Notes: generated by a model from the sequence alone, not told the origin. Positions 25,110 through 39,610 are shown, numbered from the stretch's first letter. The stretch is 64,000 nucleotides of DNA from Atopsyche davidsoni (GCA_022113835.1 JAILWY010000001.1:15616501-15680500); one strand, 5' to 3'. Made by a program: numbers and translations.

Positions 25110-25180
25110 GGAGATTCGAACCCCCACCCTCCGACTATTACGGTCTAGTTCTAGTGCTTTAACCCTTTCGAACACCGTTA
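25110..25180 (-). mobile_element. tRNA-derived SINE head
   Basis: The minus strand reads GGGTTAAAGCACTAG (A-box-like) and, about 35 bases later, GGGGGTTCGAATCTCC (B-box). This is a degraded SINE copy in the sd sense orientation. Confidence 0.55.
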
Positions 25181-28100
25181 TCCTGGGATCTTAATATCAA
25201 TCGTTTAACACATTTGTGCATCTCGCGTTATATAATTGTGACATATTTATTACTTTATATAAACAACCAATATGGAAATGAAAATAAGGTTTGAAAATAT
25301 ATGTGAGATAACTTGGTAGTTATTTGTAGGGAATCCTGCGTTTTGAGAGTTTCTAAGAGCGGAGAGTTGACGCTACACTTTACAGTCTTTAAGGGGGTAG
25401 GGGTATGATAAGTACAAAGAACGGACTCAAATGATATTATCCAACGGTGGAAACTGTCGCAAATTGTATCTGGCAAACTATTCACGGCATCCGCCCGAGG
25501 AGCCGCGCGTATGAATGTCAAAGAAGTATGGTTTTATCCGACAAAGGAGGGAAGAGCGCACAAAGGACTCGGACGGGGCCAACTCTTTTTGGACGTATTT
25601 ACCTGGAAGGAAAGGGCACGGCCGGACGGAGATGTCCGGCCCACTGAACCGCTCCGCGGCGTCTCCTCTGCTGGAATTACTCCGGCCTGATTCGATTTGC
25701 TTCTACAACGATTCGCTCTGGACACGATGGATCGACTTGGGGAGATAATCAAAGAGCCATCGTCGAGAGACTCGCAACGGCCGCGGCGCTGGCCGGGCTG
25801 TGTTAATGTGAAAATAATTGTTAATTTACACTGCCCGTAAGCTTAGTCGGTGTTGCCAATCAAATGTATATGTAAGGGATCCATTTCAGTTTTACTTGTA
25901 AACGCACAATTAGTGTACAGCGAGCGCTGTTGTTGGGTGAGAAAGTTTTAATGCTCGATCGGCAATGCATTAGTTATTATTTTTTTAATATCTGCAAACT
26001 AGAGATACAAAAACTGCAAATTCCTAACGGTGAAGTTAGGATAATTGGATACAATATGATAGAATCAATGGATTCCTTTCTATTAACTATTTGCACTCTC
26101 GAAAAATCAACGACGCTATTTATTTTGTATAATAATGTAGAAATTTTTTGAAAAACTGATTTCTAGTGGAAAACCCTAGTTTGATACGAAGTATTTATTG
26201 ATTGTTGTTGTATTGTTGTTGATTTTTAAAATTGATATTATCTTTAAAAAAGTAAAATTTTGCATTTCGCTCAATTCACAGTTGTGCCTATGTTTTTTTC
26301 AACTTTTAAATAATCGATACTTAAAAAAAATATATTCATTGTGATAACTAACCGTATAATCCTTAAGAAATAAACTGATCAATCAATTAATCATATGGTT
26401 TCAAATGATAGCCGTTTCGACACGATTTTTACTGTTAAAATATTCTGTAAATTGGTAAGAATTGAACAATATTGAAAATACGGTGCAATTATTTATAAAA
26501 ACATTTTTAAAATGAGATGTTTTAATGTTTCTCAGTAATTTGCGAATGCCACAACTACCTCAACTCTTTATCATTATCTTTAACATAAGGAAAAGCGACA
26601 CGCTTTGGTTATTATCCATTATGAATGGATACAGTGGTTTGAAAACCAAGTATAATGCACAAAATATACGAAAAATGATCTCTATGTTTAAAAAGATCTT
26701 GTTTTACTTACTATTTTTTAATGAATAGATAATTGAATACGAGAACTTAAATTTACTAACATTGTATATGCACGAGGTTTACGCTGTAAGTTTTAGAGGT
26801 ACTTTGAATATTTGCACATATTTCTTGAAACGTGTGTCCAAATTCGATATTTTTAATGCCCGTACATGGAGAGAGTATGTAAATGCATGGAAAACTGACG
26901 ATAGCTTTCCATATACGGGAGAGATAGCCAACCTTGGCGAAGTCACTCAGCTAGACATACTATTATATATTTTTATTTTATTCATAGATATTTCCGTTCT
27001 CGGAATAAAATTCAATGCTTTGCGGTCAGATAGACTTGCCATTTAAAAATACCAGCCGTTATTATATCTATGGATTCTTTCAATAAATAATATTAAAATG
27101 ATTCATTGATTTTTTTTAATATCATGAATAGTAAAAACAAAAATGCAGGTGATAGCATTCAAATCTGGTTACGCGAGCTCCTGCATTATCTCTTCTCTAT
27201 TAACATCATTTTTGTACCCACATAACTCATGTAAGCATTTATTATTCATGCATAAGTTTTAAGTATGAAGAATAATCAGTTCTTTTTAAAACACAATAGA
27301 AAGAGCGAAAAATAAATAAAAATGCTTTAGTGGGGTTTGAGAGTAAGATTTTATGTCGGCTGAACTAAGCTATCCGGGCAATATATAATATATTTCTGAT
27401 CCACTCTTGATGATACGGACTGCTGCATAAAATTCTAACATTGAGAATTATTTTCCTAACTTCAACCGATATGTTGTCATTAATTTAAAAAGTATTTTTA
27501 TCATTGATTTTTTGTTAGTATTTTTTTTAAATTGTTAGTTTTATTATATGTGCTGCTTAATGGACAGTGACATCATTTAAAATATTAATAATAATGATGG
27601 AGATTATATTCACACACATAATAGTATCAACTCATTAGTCATGGAGAAGTTTAATGATTCATTTATCACCGAGCACAAGTGGAACTCTCGAGATAAGCAA
27701 AGTGTTGCATGTTAAAAATAAATGAAATCAGTCTATTAAAACCACAATTGTGCAGTTTACTCAACGCTTATATCGAACTGTTTCTCAATCGATCGGAGAC
27801 AATGCAACAAATTATTGTGTTTAATTTAGAAATGGCCACTAAGTTACAATTAAACCACTGTGCACTGCAAAAACATTGTTTGCCGCAGAGTTGTGACACG
27901 CCCGGGGCGACCGAGCTGACTGAGTGGGGAAATTTTTAATATGAATTGTGTGGCTTTTAATATTGCGAGCATTTGCCGGCTTATCAAGAGCGGTTGCCGA
28001 AACATCTCGAGTGCGGACAATGCGTTTGTTTGAGAGGCAATCGTGGCACAGGAGCAGCAGAACAATGGCTCGCCTGACAATAATCGACCTATATGGGTTG

Positions 28101-28558
28101 CGATACCGCGGCGGGTGAGGCAATGCCGGCGCGGCGGCACACTCGGCTGGCCTCATCATATTTTAATGTTTCAATTCTTGTAAAATGTTGACACAGGTCT
28201 ACCTTTATTTATAATATTTTGATCCATTATCGAAATCAATACTTGCTGAGCGATCGTTTGCCCGGTGATCGATTACTAGTGGAAATACACCGATTATTGT
28301 GTTAAACTCCGCGAGTGGAGATACCTTAATACAGATAAACTACGCGAAGTGTCTATCGACACAACCCATCTTTGCGATTCGGGGGCCGGAAACGGAAGGT
28401 AAGCAGAGGAAACATCGCATTAAAATGATTTTGATAGAGGGATAATTCATTAAGTCGGATCAGGGTGGGCAAATGTAAAATGGTACAGAATCAATAGTCG
28501 GAAACTAAGACATAAAAAGTTGTAATGAAGAGAAAGATAAAATGAAGGCATGACTCAC

Positions 28559-28813
28559 CGTACATCTTCCCTTCGTCAGAGAGGATGATCTTCCTGCGGC
28601 CGCAGGGCGGGTAGATGGCCAGCGCCTCCTGGAAGCTCTGTTCGATGTCGGGACTCCAGACACCCTCGGCGTCGGCGGCGGAGAGGTCCTTCTCGTCGTC
28701 GCTGACGTCGCCCACGTCCAGGTGCTTGGGGTCCCCCGCGCCGCCCGCCCCGCCCGCCTCCGCCGCGGCCGCCGCGCTCCACGGCGACGCCAGCGTGCCG
28801 CCCGCGCCGCCCC
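28559..28813 (-). CDS. sd: sd exon: N-terminal linker and first half of the TEA domain
   Basis: This is the most upstream sd exon recognised (255 nt, acceptor TTGCAG, donor GTGAGT). It opens with two bases of a split codon, so the preceding exon must end one base into a codon; no in-frame ATG exists here. Residues 1-30 are Gly/Ala-rich low complexity ([11 protein letters not shown], then a run of five Ala). They are followed by an acidic stretch, [20 protein letters not shown], that is very close to Drosophila sd. Helix 1 of the TEA domain follows ([19 protein letters not shown]), then [15 protein letters not shown]. The last base G starts the Gly codon completed in the next exon. GC content is far above its surroundings, especially in the poly-Gly/Ala part. 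The downstream intron (12623-28558) is 15.9 kb. Confidence 0.96.
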
Positions 28814-30204
28814 CTGCAACCACCAACTATTAACCACTAACCACTAACCTGCTGCACACACTTACTTCCCACTGCAATATGTCCGATTTAACATACTGTC
28901 CAACCAATGAAGCGACGAAAACATTATCGAACATACCGAGAAACAAACATTAGGCATCCGAACTTTACAATTAAATAACTTAATTTGAAGAAATCGATAT
29001 TGAAGCGATCGCCCTTAAGATCGTTTGTTACGTGGAGCGACGTAAATCAGGGCGGCTTAGCGCGCGCATTGCCGAGTAACGGACGGCGGCTCTGCCCGAG
29101 CGCTGGAATAATTACAACAAAGGGATGATTTAAATACTCATGAATTATAATTTATGTTTCCCTCAGAATTATTTATTTTTTACTGTCCTGGAAATAACGC
29201 AATATTAAAAGCTTCCCTTAAAATTTTAATCTGTATTTAACCCTTTAGCCCCGGAGCAGGAAGCGGATACAAAGGCAATGTTAGCCTCTTTACAAATTTT
29301 AAACGCTAAAGAAGTAAATTATGAAAGGGAAGATCCGGAAATTTATAGGGTGTCCTGTAATTACATGTCCCGGCAGTAGATTTATTTCTAAAACGCCAAG
29401 GACGATGAAGATTTTATTACTAAGTTTGCTGCGTTTAAATTTTCCGACGTCGCATTTTTGCGCTGCGATCCGACAACCCCCGGCAGTGACAAAGGATCGG
29501 CGAGGGACTTACACTTACATCACATCATATATATCTTTATTTAAGACTAAACAAATTGTGTATTCGTTGCATTAACGATAGCATATATATTTATTTGAAA
29601 TTCAAGAATTTAATACTCAAAAATTATCCGGAACAAAAGGCATTTATAACTGTTTAATTTATGAAGAATATTCACAATAGCATTATGGCGGTGTTTTTAA
29701 CAGGTCTTTGATTATGTAATCAAATTTATAGATAAATAATGAATAATGTGTCAAGAGGGTTTATATTTGTCATACTGTCATGTTGAATATCATTTAGTGA
29801 CAATCGGATAATAAAAATAGATTTAAGACTTTTAAAAATTTTACCTAACTTTTAATTAAAAATATTAATCTAATTGAATTGAAAATAAGATAGTATTGAC
29901 GATAATTATTCGTATATTTTAATATATGATACAAAGTATTATATATATATATTTCATAACATTTAATTCAATTCTAGTCTATCTGAATTTTGCGATAATT
30001 ATATTTATAAATTATATTTGTATGTAAACATAACCCAAAATATTTAAAAAAATCCTAAACATCGACTTGCATCCACAGTGCCCTCGTATATCAAACAATG
30101 TGCAAACCGAAGTGGAAATTATTGAGAGGGTAAAACTATTCACTTCGGCAATGCCGGGAGGGTGGTGTTTTTATTAAATTTAATTCTTTGAAATTCGGAA
30201 CCAC

Positions 30205-30275
30205 CTGTAGTCCCCCTCCCCTGCCTGCCCTGCCCTGCCCCCGCCCCCGGCTCGCAGGCATCTCGGGGGCGGGGT
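30205..30275. repeat. C-rich imperfect repeat
   Basis: CCCTGCC-type units (CCCTGCCTGCCCTGCCCTGC) followed by CCCCGCCCCC form another strand-asymmetric GC-rich patch. Confidence 0.75.
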
Positions 30276-33239
30276 GGTATGTAGCAGCCAAGAATGAAAG
30301 GTAACAACACGACGTTATTATTAAGAACGCCATCATATTTCTTCCCCCCGGATCCGCCGGCATCTCCGAATGTCACAGCCCGGCACTCCGCCGTTATTAA
30401 CAGAGCAGTCGGCGGGAGGCGGCACTGTATTTGATTTTGAAGGAATTTGTTTCACATCAAGATTAATATTCGTGGAAATTATAATAAACGTTTCATTGAT
30501 TTATAAATATCTCGGAGGTATTATTATGAGAAAACACGGCAGCGCAGATAAACACAAACAATTTTGATATTAAAAATATTTTCGAAATAGACGGATTATT
30601 TGTTATGCTGAGATGGATGGTTTGAATATTTTAATGTTTTTAGTAAATATAAATATTTGAATTTGAATGAAATAAATACCCACAAACAAAAATTTTAATA
30701 ATAAACTTAAATATATTTTATAATCTAGATTGGAAGTGTTCACAGAGGAAATCGTGATCAATAAAATATTGTACAGAAAGTCAAACGCACCTGTTGATAA
30801 ATTTCATTGTTGTTACAGTATACAAATATATATATTTTAAAAAAGCTATTATTTACAAGTTTGAACAATTAAGTTATTTATAACAAATTAGACTCAATCG
30901 ACCCGTTAGATGAGGAGGCGACGAGGTGTCGCACAAGAAGATGACCGCGGAGCGACTCGACAAATCCGCAAGGCCGAGAAGCAAATAACCGGCGCGAGCC
31001 GCTCGTCTGCTGCTTTTTTGTAATAGATAAAAATAATATTAAGTAGCAGCTCAAGCAATTTTTGATCGTTCAGAATAAAAAATATATTATTATTTTATTA
31101 TTTAATTACTTTGCGTGAAATGGATCAACCAATCGGAACACTGACGAGTATTCGAAGTGATCGATATGTACGCGTTGCGATAATGCATGATTTTACGAGT
31201 GCTCTGGGCGAGTGATCGGCCGCGCGGCGAGTAATAGCCAAATTGAGAATGATGAGTCGGCGGAACTCTCCGAGGCGCGAGAACTCCGCTTGCACTTTCC
31301 GCGATGACATTTTACGCCGACATTGAGGCTCGTTGCAAACTCGATTCATTCCGCTGTCGGGTTTCACAATCATTCATACGAGATGCCACTGAAGAATCGA
31401 TCACGCGAATAACGCGAGGCGAGAAGACGCACGTACTAGCGCTAGCCTACTTTCTGTTCTGAGACACTCCAAATAAATAAAAGCAAAATGCATCAGTGCA
31501 AGAGTTATTATACAATACAACAAAACCGTTAGCAGCATTTGCTCGAGTATTCGTGCAAAACGTTAAGAATTCACTTAAATATAGGCGGTACAGAATTCCC
31601 GGCGGAACTGGTTGCAGAGATATGCGAATTAGAGATATTTCCTCATTCAATGATTAGTCCAAACAAACCGTCGAGGTAACTATATAGTAAGGGCGTTCAA
31701 AGCATGGGCTACAATAAACAAGCCAATTGCCTCATTTTGAGAGATTTTAAATATATTTTTTGGTAATTTTCAATAGTAAACAAAGAAAGCATGTAGGAAG
31801 AAGATAGCTCTAAGAAAACGATGGACGCGGTTTCAAAGCATACATAACGAAGAGTATAGTGAATCAACACGAAAAGAGTGAGGATAGTAAATAAACTATT
31901 ATGATTAACAAATATACGATTGTATTCAACGCGGCGTTGCTTCAGGTAAAAGAATAGGAACATTTTATTTTCTATTCGAAAGTGGTAAAATGATATAAAT
32001 TATTAATTTGTTTTTTTCCAATAAAAGAACTACAAGGAAATGTCTTAGGCACAGAGCAAGTAACGGGGAGGTTTCGCAACCAGCGAGATGATGCAATAAT
32101 GTAAACAAAATGTTTTCGCCGGAGTAGCAAAATGGATATAAGATAGCGGGCGGGCAGGCTCGCTGCCGGGAGCGCGGAATGCGGAATGCGCGCTATGTCT
32201 CATATTTACAACAAATATGCAGGTACGAAAGATTTATAATATGAAAATATCAAATAGAGAATTTTATGAAGCGTTCACGACTGCGCCGGCCTGCGCTCAC
32301 GGCATCGGGGACCCCCAACCGGCGCGCGGGGGCGTCAGGGCTACTCGCCGTACAAGTCACATCAACCGGAATCCTGTCCGAGTAATGAGAGAAGCAATAG
32401 ATTTATTTATTATTCCGATAGGATAAGATACTAGGTATATAGTTAGTAAAAAATTGGCAGTCTCAAACTCTGATTTGAAAACCTTTTTTCATATAAACAA
32501 GGCGTGAGATTGTCGAATGAAGATGAAAACAAAATACATCGTTTCGAATGTTTGTCTTTAGTAAACTGAATGAATATAAAATAAGATATGGTGATATAAA
32601 GTTGAATTCAACTGTTTTTAAACTTAATACATTGCGTGTTTTCAAAATATAAATATAAAATAACAGAATCATACATCAGAAACATCTGGATGTATTAAAA
32701 AAGTATTTCAAATTTCTTTTTTTTTTTTTTTTAAATCTTCAAAACGTTATTCATTGAATTGGTATGAATAAAAATGCAATGCAATGCGTTTGTAATAATA
32801 GTTCTTAAAATTACTAAAGATCCATTTGTATGAATGTGTATAATAAAAAAAAACTAATCATTTGTTTACTAACGCAGGCCAAATAATTATATTCAGCATG
32901 TTTTAATTTATTGTATCTCATTTATGCAGGAATGTCGGCTATTAAAACTCATATTGAATTAATAAATTAAACCCAACAAAAGAAAAAAAATATCTTCCCT
33001 TCAAATCTGTTAATTTATTCCGACGGGTATTCCGGGGCTCACGCATAAATTACTATCGGTACACTTACTAATGCGGTATTTATTCCCGGATTAGTTATTT
33101 CATTACCGTAATGAGATTAAGCCTCCCGCGCTCTAACCGCAGGAAGCGCGCGCGTCCGGCGCCGACTAATGGGACGAGACACGCAGCGAAAAATCTGCTC
33201 TGGTGCCACACTTCTGGCACGCTCGCACTCAAGCCTGCC

Positions 33240-33375
33240 TATTAGCCAATATAGCCAAATAGCCCCCACTTTATTTTGGGTGTTGTTTGTGGTGTATCCC
33301 AAGTAAATAATGCAAAAGAGGACGCTGTTGCTCGGTTACCGCTCTTGTGTCGCAGCGTGCGTCGAAAGTTTAGTC
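33240..33375. mobile_element. copy of a short TIR-element family (core)
   Basis: TTTATTTTGGGTGTT and, about 45 bases later, GCAAAAGAGGACGCT are shared nearly word for word with 47.3 kb, and in weaker form with 42.36 and 52.95 kb. The right end (TGTGTCGCAGCGTGCG) resembles the terminal repeat of the 42.3 kb copy; the left end is eroded. Confidence 0.6.
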
Positions 33376-34868
33376 GGAACGCACCTGCCTTCGTGAAACT
33401 GAAAACTTTTCATAAAATGCCTCGACATTCTGATATTTAAATAAAAACACATTTTATCTTTCAAAAGTATCTCGTTTTCGGAAAACAACGACCTCCCCTC
33501 CCCACACATAGGGCAAAACGTCCATTCGCGACCGCCGCAGTTCTTATCGTGTCTTTACTTGATATTTTCGAAAAGTAGGCGATTGAGTTTTGTGAGCTTA
33601 AAAAAGCACTAAACAAGGCTTTGAAAAAAAGTAAATGATATTAATTCGCAAATATCTAAAACTAAACAAGGTTAAGTAAGCTATTCGTACATTTTACAGT
33701 CCCACAATTCCACTTAACCCAAAACTGTCCAATGAAATACCGTAACAATGACTTGTATGTTCATCATCTTCATCTATACCTATTAGTATATAATATAATT
33801 CCAGCAGTGGCGTGTAGTTTATTTAAGAAACAAACCATCGCATACCATGGAATTCTTATAAAGATAAGAATACGTAGAAATGTACAATGAATAGCTACGT
33901 TGTCTAAGTTTTATAGTATATAACCTGATAATTTACTATGTTTATTTTACACATAGCAAATAGAACTGAATTCTGTAATTTTAAATCAACTGCACGCCAA
34001 GGTTTTAGAGAAATTTTCAGCGCTGATCTCAAAAACAATGCATTCTTTCACATGAATTCTTATTATTTAGAAGTAGCATAAATAGCCATCAGCAAATCAG
34101 TTAAAATCTTGTAGTGTAAGCAGGTAAACATGCTGCGGTTGACGAAACAATTTTTATCCGAATTCTCATGTTATTTATAAAGTTATTTTAGCAATAATAA
34201 TTAAGATAATCGCACATATTAAAAAAGAGTAATGAAAGATTGTGTTTTCATTCTGCTAGTTTGATATTCATCATTTGAACAGCTTGAAGAATCGTACGTA
34301 AGAATGCATACAATAGAGACGTCAGTAAGACGAGCAATGACGTCGACTGACGATCATTGCTTCGACTCGATTGGTTAGGATTCAAGTGAGTTTGATTCAC
34401 ATTGGTCAATTATCTTCAATGTGAACATCCACGATTAAACGTGTTTTTATCGAAAATATATTGACTTACGACAATCGCGAGTTCGAAAACTAGCGTTTTA
34501 ATTTTCTGATATTGTTCAAGCAATGATTAACAAATTATCAAATACGTCACATAAATTGAAAAAGTAGCCGCTGCTATTTTGGTCAAACTAACCGTCATGA
34601 TTATTTGATGAACCTTACATTTTATAAAAATTAAAAAAATTGTGCAATACGTATGACGCACTTGACAGCTCATTGTTGACATCAAAATTCAGCGAACGTC
34701 CGACGAAGGGAGAATATAAACAACAAAGGTATTAGTAACAACAGAATTTCGATTAAAAACCTAATTCAATAATCACGAAGCCGTAAATCTGTCATGCCGG
34801 CATTAAAAAGCAGTCACAAAAGCCACGGCGGCGTCAAATAAAAAATAAACGGGGGCAATAAACACCCC

Positions 34869-34913
34869 CGGGCGGGGGCGGGGGCGGGGACGGGGGCTGG
34901 GGGAGGGGGAGGG
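34869..34913 (+). repeat. G-rich repeat
   Basis: GGGGGC/GGGGAC-like units on the plus strand have G-quadruplex-type spacing. Confidence 0.8.
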
Positions 34914-35689
34914 CCCTCCCGGCGTATATTCTGTATATTAATGATGGCGCTGTGCGGTGCGGGGAATGCGGCGTTTAATATCGGGGGAGCACTTTATGCG
35001 AGCGCTATGTGGGACGCGGCAAGGAAGCCTAATTTATACCCGTTAGCGGGACCCTCTCGCGAGATTATTCACAATGTATTGTTCACAATATCTGATGCGC
35101 GGTGAAATTTAATTGGGGTGTGATTTACGCGGCCGCTAACGGGCCACCCGCCGACTCCTGAATGGAGCGGAGTGTTGACGGATCCGCCGCGATCTGTTGT
35201 CTGTTGTCTGTTTGGAGACGGATGGGCGGAACAAACGCGGCGGCTGACACAACACGCCCGAGACGATGTCGCAGACCATCACGCACTCGGAGAATCGGAG
35301 CACGCCGGTCGTCGCACGCGGGCATGAAAGCATTCTGCCAAGTATGACATAGCTGAAGGGTTTCAGCAAAAGGAAAAACACTTGGGAAATCATCAACTTG
35401 CGTTATGAATAGCTGAAACCTGCTTCACCTCGAGAGAATATCGCTGCGTACATAACGTAAATTGAACGCTTATGCGCTATTATGTTTATTTATAACCAGA
35501 CAGAATGGAAAGAACTTCGATGCCTTCAAAGTAAAAAAAAAAAACGCGAAACGAATTTACCTGTCCTGGTACGCATTTGTCTCGCATGATAAATCTAAAG
35601 CCGGCAAACAAAATATGGTTACGCACGCCGCAAGAGTGAAGATGTTTCGGGAAGCCGATGAATCGCCAGTAGAACCGCAGTATTGAGAA

Positions 35690-35755
35690 TCAGGGGCGGA
35701 CGCTGCCGGGTTACCCTACTCGGTTCTCGGGTTTGAATTACAAAAAAAAAACTTC
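35690..35755 (+). mobile_element. partial tRNA-derived SINE
   Basis: CTCGGGTTTGAATTAC at 35727-35742 resembles a B-box and is followed directly by an A-run. The A-box is missing or diverged. Confidence 0.3.
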
Positions 35756-36050
35756 AATGGAACTCAAATTAATTTCCACGGTGAATTTTCTGAGGCATTT
35801 CCACACAAAAGCACCGGAGATGATTAAAGTTAAATATTGCGCACTTCCGTGTTACGGGATAATGAAGAAATATTAATGGTATTCTGGAAACAATACAAAT
35901 GTGCCTAATTACAATTTCAAATAATAACGACACCGAGGTGTATTTCTCGGCCCGCGGGGCGAGTGTTTAAAGTAAATAAATTTGCATTTTCCATGTCGGG
36001 CGAGCTTTGGAGGAGTTTGTTCCCGAATACTTGGCGGCGCGGCACGCGAC

Positions 36051-36136
36051 GGCGGAGGGCGGCCGAGGGCGGCTGAGGGCGGCTGAGGGCGGCTCAGGGC
36101 GGCTGAGGGCGGCTGAGGGCGGCTGGGGGCGGCGGA
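36051..36136. repeat. 10-bp minisatellite GGGCGGCTGA
   Basis: About eight nearly identical decamers in tandem (one CTCA and one CTGG variant). The long frames on both strands arise from the repeat and are not credited as genes. Confidence 0.95.
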
Positions 36137-39100
36137 GACTCCGGCAGGGCGGGGAATCCAATTACCACCACTGGGTCAGTCCGCGGGGCTCCCGTCCCGG
36201 AGACGGCGTAATGAGGGCGGTTTTCGGAAAACGATAAATAAAGTCATCGATCTCCGCTCACCGCAGGAGCCGGGCGCACACACGACCGTTTCGAGGGCGA
36301 GATAAATTCAAAACAGTTAAATTAAACAACACAGCAATCGAATAAATCGGAGCGCGTTAGGCGGGAGACTTATGAGCCAATATTCGTGGAGCGGCGCGCT
36401 CTCCCCCCGCCGGCCTGCGAGGGGTGATTAACCCTTGTAGAATGACACGCATACGGTATCGCATTATTTACGCAACACTGATTATTTCCATACAGAGGGA
36501 GAATCAAGTGGAGCACTTTTACAATGGGAATATTAATTTGAGAATTTCGTTTGTTATGCTTCTGCACGCGTGTCCTCCGCACGTGCAGCGGGAGCGGCCC
36601 GGTGGGTTGTTGGTGCTGCTTTTGTGTGGATTATGTGATACGTTGTAAATTGCGTTTATTACTTGATAATTGTTTTTTTTTATCGGCATGCAGTGACGTC
36701 TGTGCCTCCGAATATTAGCACAAAAAATCCTATTAAAAAAAACAACCACAAATATATTAAATACGTTAAGCGTATTCAGCATTCGAGGAATCCAAACGAA
36801 TATTTAAGACTCAAAAAATATAAATAACATTAAATCGTTAAGTAAAAAGAATATGCTATTTAATTTATTTTTAGTAATATTGAGGAAGTTTTGAGGTGTT
36901 TATATAACGTGATATGCAACTAAGATTTCAATATGATAAAATTATAAACAATACCATAGAACTGAACAGATACAGCGCACTTCACCACCAGCAGGAGGCA
37001 GTCAGAGTGGCCCAGGCGGGAGAGACTGAACCGGAACCAAACCAATTAACACAATTTACTTTTTTTTCTACGAGTGGATACATCTAAACCCACACTTGAT
37101 CTGAAAACGATTTATTTTACCACTCTTAAGAAGGGAATAACCGCAAGGAAAAATACAGGTTAGCGATCTGATTGAAACATTCCGTAATTGTGTCTGTGTC
37201 CAACATGGTACGTCTCCGGCATATCCACAGAAAACCTGCATAAGATGTTTCCTTGACCTTTGAATTGTAGCAAAGTTGAGAATAATGTATCGAAAACTGA
37301 GAATAATGCTGGAACAAGCAAATAACTGAGCCTCGATGCGACATGTTTTTTTTTTAAATACGATTGTCTTAGCCTCAGTTCCCTTAATTGTGCGTTTTTA
37401 ACTTATTTACAGACGCCCTACACTTGATTATCATAAATTTTTGTCTTGTATTACTAACAGACAAAAATGCAAAATATTCAGTGAGGTAGATTCTTTATTT
37501 CCTTTTTTTAAATAAGAGGAAATAAAGATGAGTGTATGACGTAAGTCTATAATTAACGACCGTATTTCAGTTCAAGTGTTCCCGAAATATTATCTTTAAA
37601 CTGTTAATAACTAAAAATAAATCAGCGAGTCCAAAGTTATTTCCAACTTTATTTATAATTAATATTGATTGGTTTCAGACATCAAAGGAAATACGAATAA
37701 TTCTGAAGGTAAAACAACTTTTATACAAGCGATGTTTAGTTTAATTAACCTGAATAGCTTCTCTATTCGAGAGATCCTAATTATTGGGAACCATTTCAAA
37801 CGGATATAACGTACAACACGAGCACTAAATTCACCACACAATTTGTGGAAAAGTAACACATTAAAAAGTATCTAAACTTTGGGGAGAGACTTCTATATCA
37901 ATACAATACATAATAAGGGATAATAAAAAAGTAGTTAGATAATGTATCTATTAAAGAAAATTAAATAACCTAATTAAAATACGAATACTTAAATCCATAT
38001 AAATTAAGCGATACTTTTTAATGGGTAGAGCAAATAAAAATATGTTATTATACTAACTCTTGTCAGATAAGTCAAGTACTAAATGACAAGCGCAGAATCG
38101 TTGATCGCACAGGAATTGTCTTCGGATCATGACTAAACCAACAGTATTTTGAACATCTGGGCAAGAGTTTTCCTCAATTAATAATGGTTGACACCTTCAG
38201 TTTCTTTCATTTAACTTTAAAAGCAATAAATCGAATTTATTTTTACGCCACTTGTAAACAAGACAAGGATATGCTATCATTGTTTCCCTATTCATTTGAA
38301 GCGATAATTATTTTATAAATTAAACATAGCAAAATCTACACTGTATGAGAATTTTTTGAGGCTTTGATATAAAAATAAAACAATACGCCGGATAACAGTT
38401 TACACGGATAACAGTTTAAATGTGATGATTTTAGGAGTGATGTTATCGATCGATAAAATACAATAACCATAAACCGATGTTTTTATAAAATATTTTCGAT
38501 ATTAGTTTTCCCATTGTATGTTATTTATATGTTTAAAAAATATAAATAAAATAATATGTACAATTAAATAAAAGTAACGGTATCAGAGCAGCCGGTTCGC
38601 TTCCCTGGCGCTGCAGGGAGCAGAGGCCTCGCACGTGTGAGAGTGCTTTCCGCTGGCGCATGTGGATATAAATAATCCGAGTCGGAGACAACTCACTCGC
38701 CCCGTCTGGACTCCTCGGCTAAAAAAGGACGGGTTTAGGCAGAACGGGCGTTTAATTCACAACGGCGACGCAACGCCGGGAAGCATTCCTATAGAGCAGC
38801 ATTAAACCTTTCAATAGTAAAAATAACAACTCGAAACTGAGTAAATGCAAAACTTGCATCAAGTCGGCGTAACCCTAATTATTTTTATGTATTTGAGTTT
38901 TAAGCCTTTCTATCGAATAGCATATGTAGTAAATACCAAAAACTTATAAAATTATATCATTAATTTTACTAATCACTTACAAAAATTAGAACTAAAAATT
39001 ATTTCAAAATATGTTACGATTATTCAAACGATTACTCAGTCACGTAACTTCCTTTGTAGAATCATAATATTAATTATTTTGAATCACGGAGTCTGTTTGA

Positions 39101-39610
39101 ACAATAAATTATATACAAGGTGGCCTCGAAGCGGTGAGTTCCCCTCTAAATAAATAAAGCCCAATATATGACACCGCGGGTGTTGGGTTTTTCTGAAGAC
39201 TCTAGGTAAACCTCGTCATTCGAAATTATCATAAATTTAAATGCACCGACCGCAATGTTTACAAATATCACTAATGCCAAACAGAAAATCCGGTGATGAA
39301 TTATACTATACATATAATTATGGAAATTGTTTTCCTAAAATCACGTCGAGGCAGTTTAAATTATTTTTAAAAGTTGTGACAAATCAAAATGGATAATGCA
39401 CCAAAAATAATACAGTTTTCTTTGCTTAAATGTGAATTCATTTAAGGTTTAAGTTTACTAATTTGAGATGGGTACAATATCAGGAGAAGTTGCGATCGAG
39501 TCGCGTGTTGTTTTGTGTGTAAATATAACGCTGGCAATTGAAGGCGGCGCACGAGTCGCGTACAGCGCCGGACCCGAAATAATCTCCGCACAGAGGCGCG
39601 CGAGGACTGC

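Larger units (their letters stand above)
12623..28558 (-). other. sd: 15.9 kb intron splitting the sd TEA domain
   Basis: This intron is bounded by the GTGAGT donor below 28559 and the TTTTCAG acceptor above 12622. No host exon with family resemblance was found inside. It contains SINE-type fragments (about 14.7, 16.43, 18.7 and 25.1 kb), GC-rich tandem repeats, TA microsatellites, two short perfect hairpins (22057-22080 and 23417-23445), a GC-rich possible retroelement fragment (16.9-17.2 kb) and a splice-signal-like site at 25602. The remainder is AT-rich sequence in which nothing could be recognised. Confidence 0.85.

Noticed and set aside
28505..28837. Alternative minus-strand frames over the sd exon at 28.6 kb
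   Set aside because: Only one of the three frames joins in phase to the next TEA exon; the others are GC-rich shadows.
28860..28915. Minus-strand GTAAGT donor after a short frame, considered as the missing sd first exon
   Set aside because: The ATG-containing frame ends in phase 2 while phase 1 is required, and the phase-1 frame is stopped a few codons upstream with no ATG.
36007..36237. Open frame through the GGGCGGCTGA array
   Set aside because: It is open only because the repeat lacks stop codons; no coding signal lies outside it.
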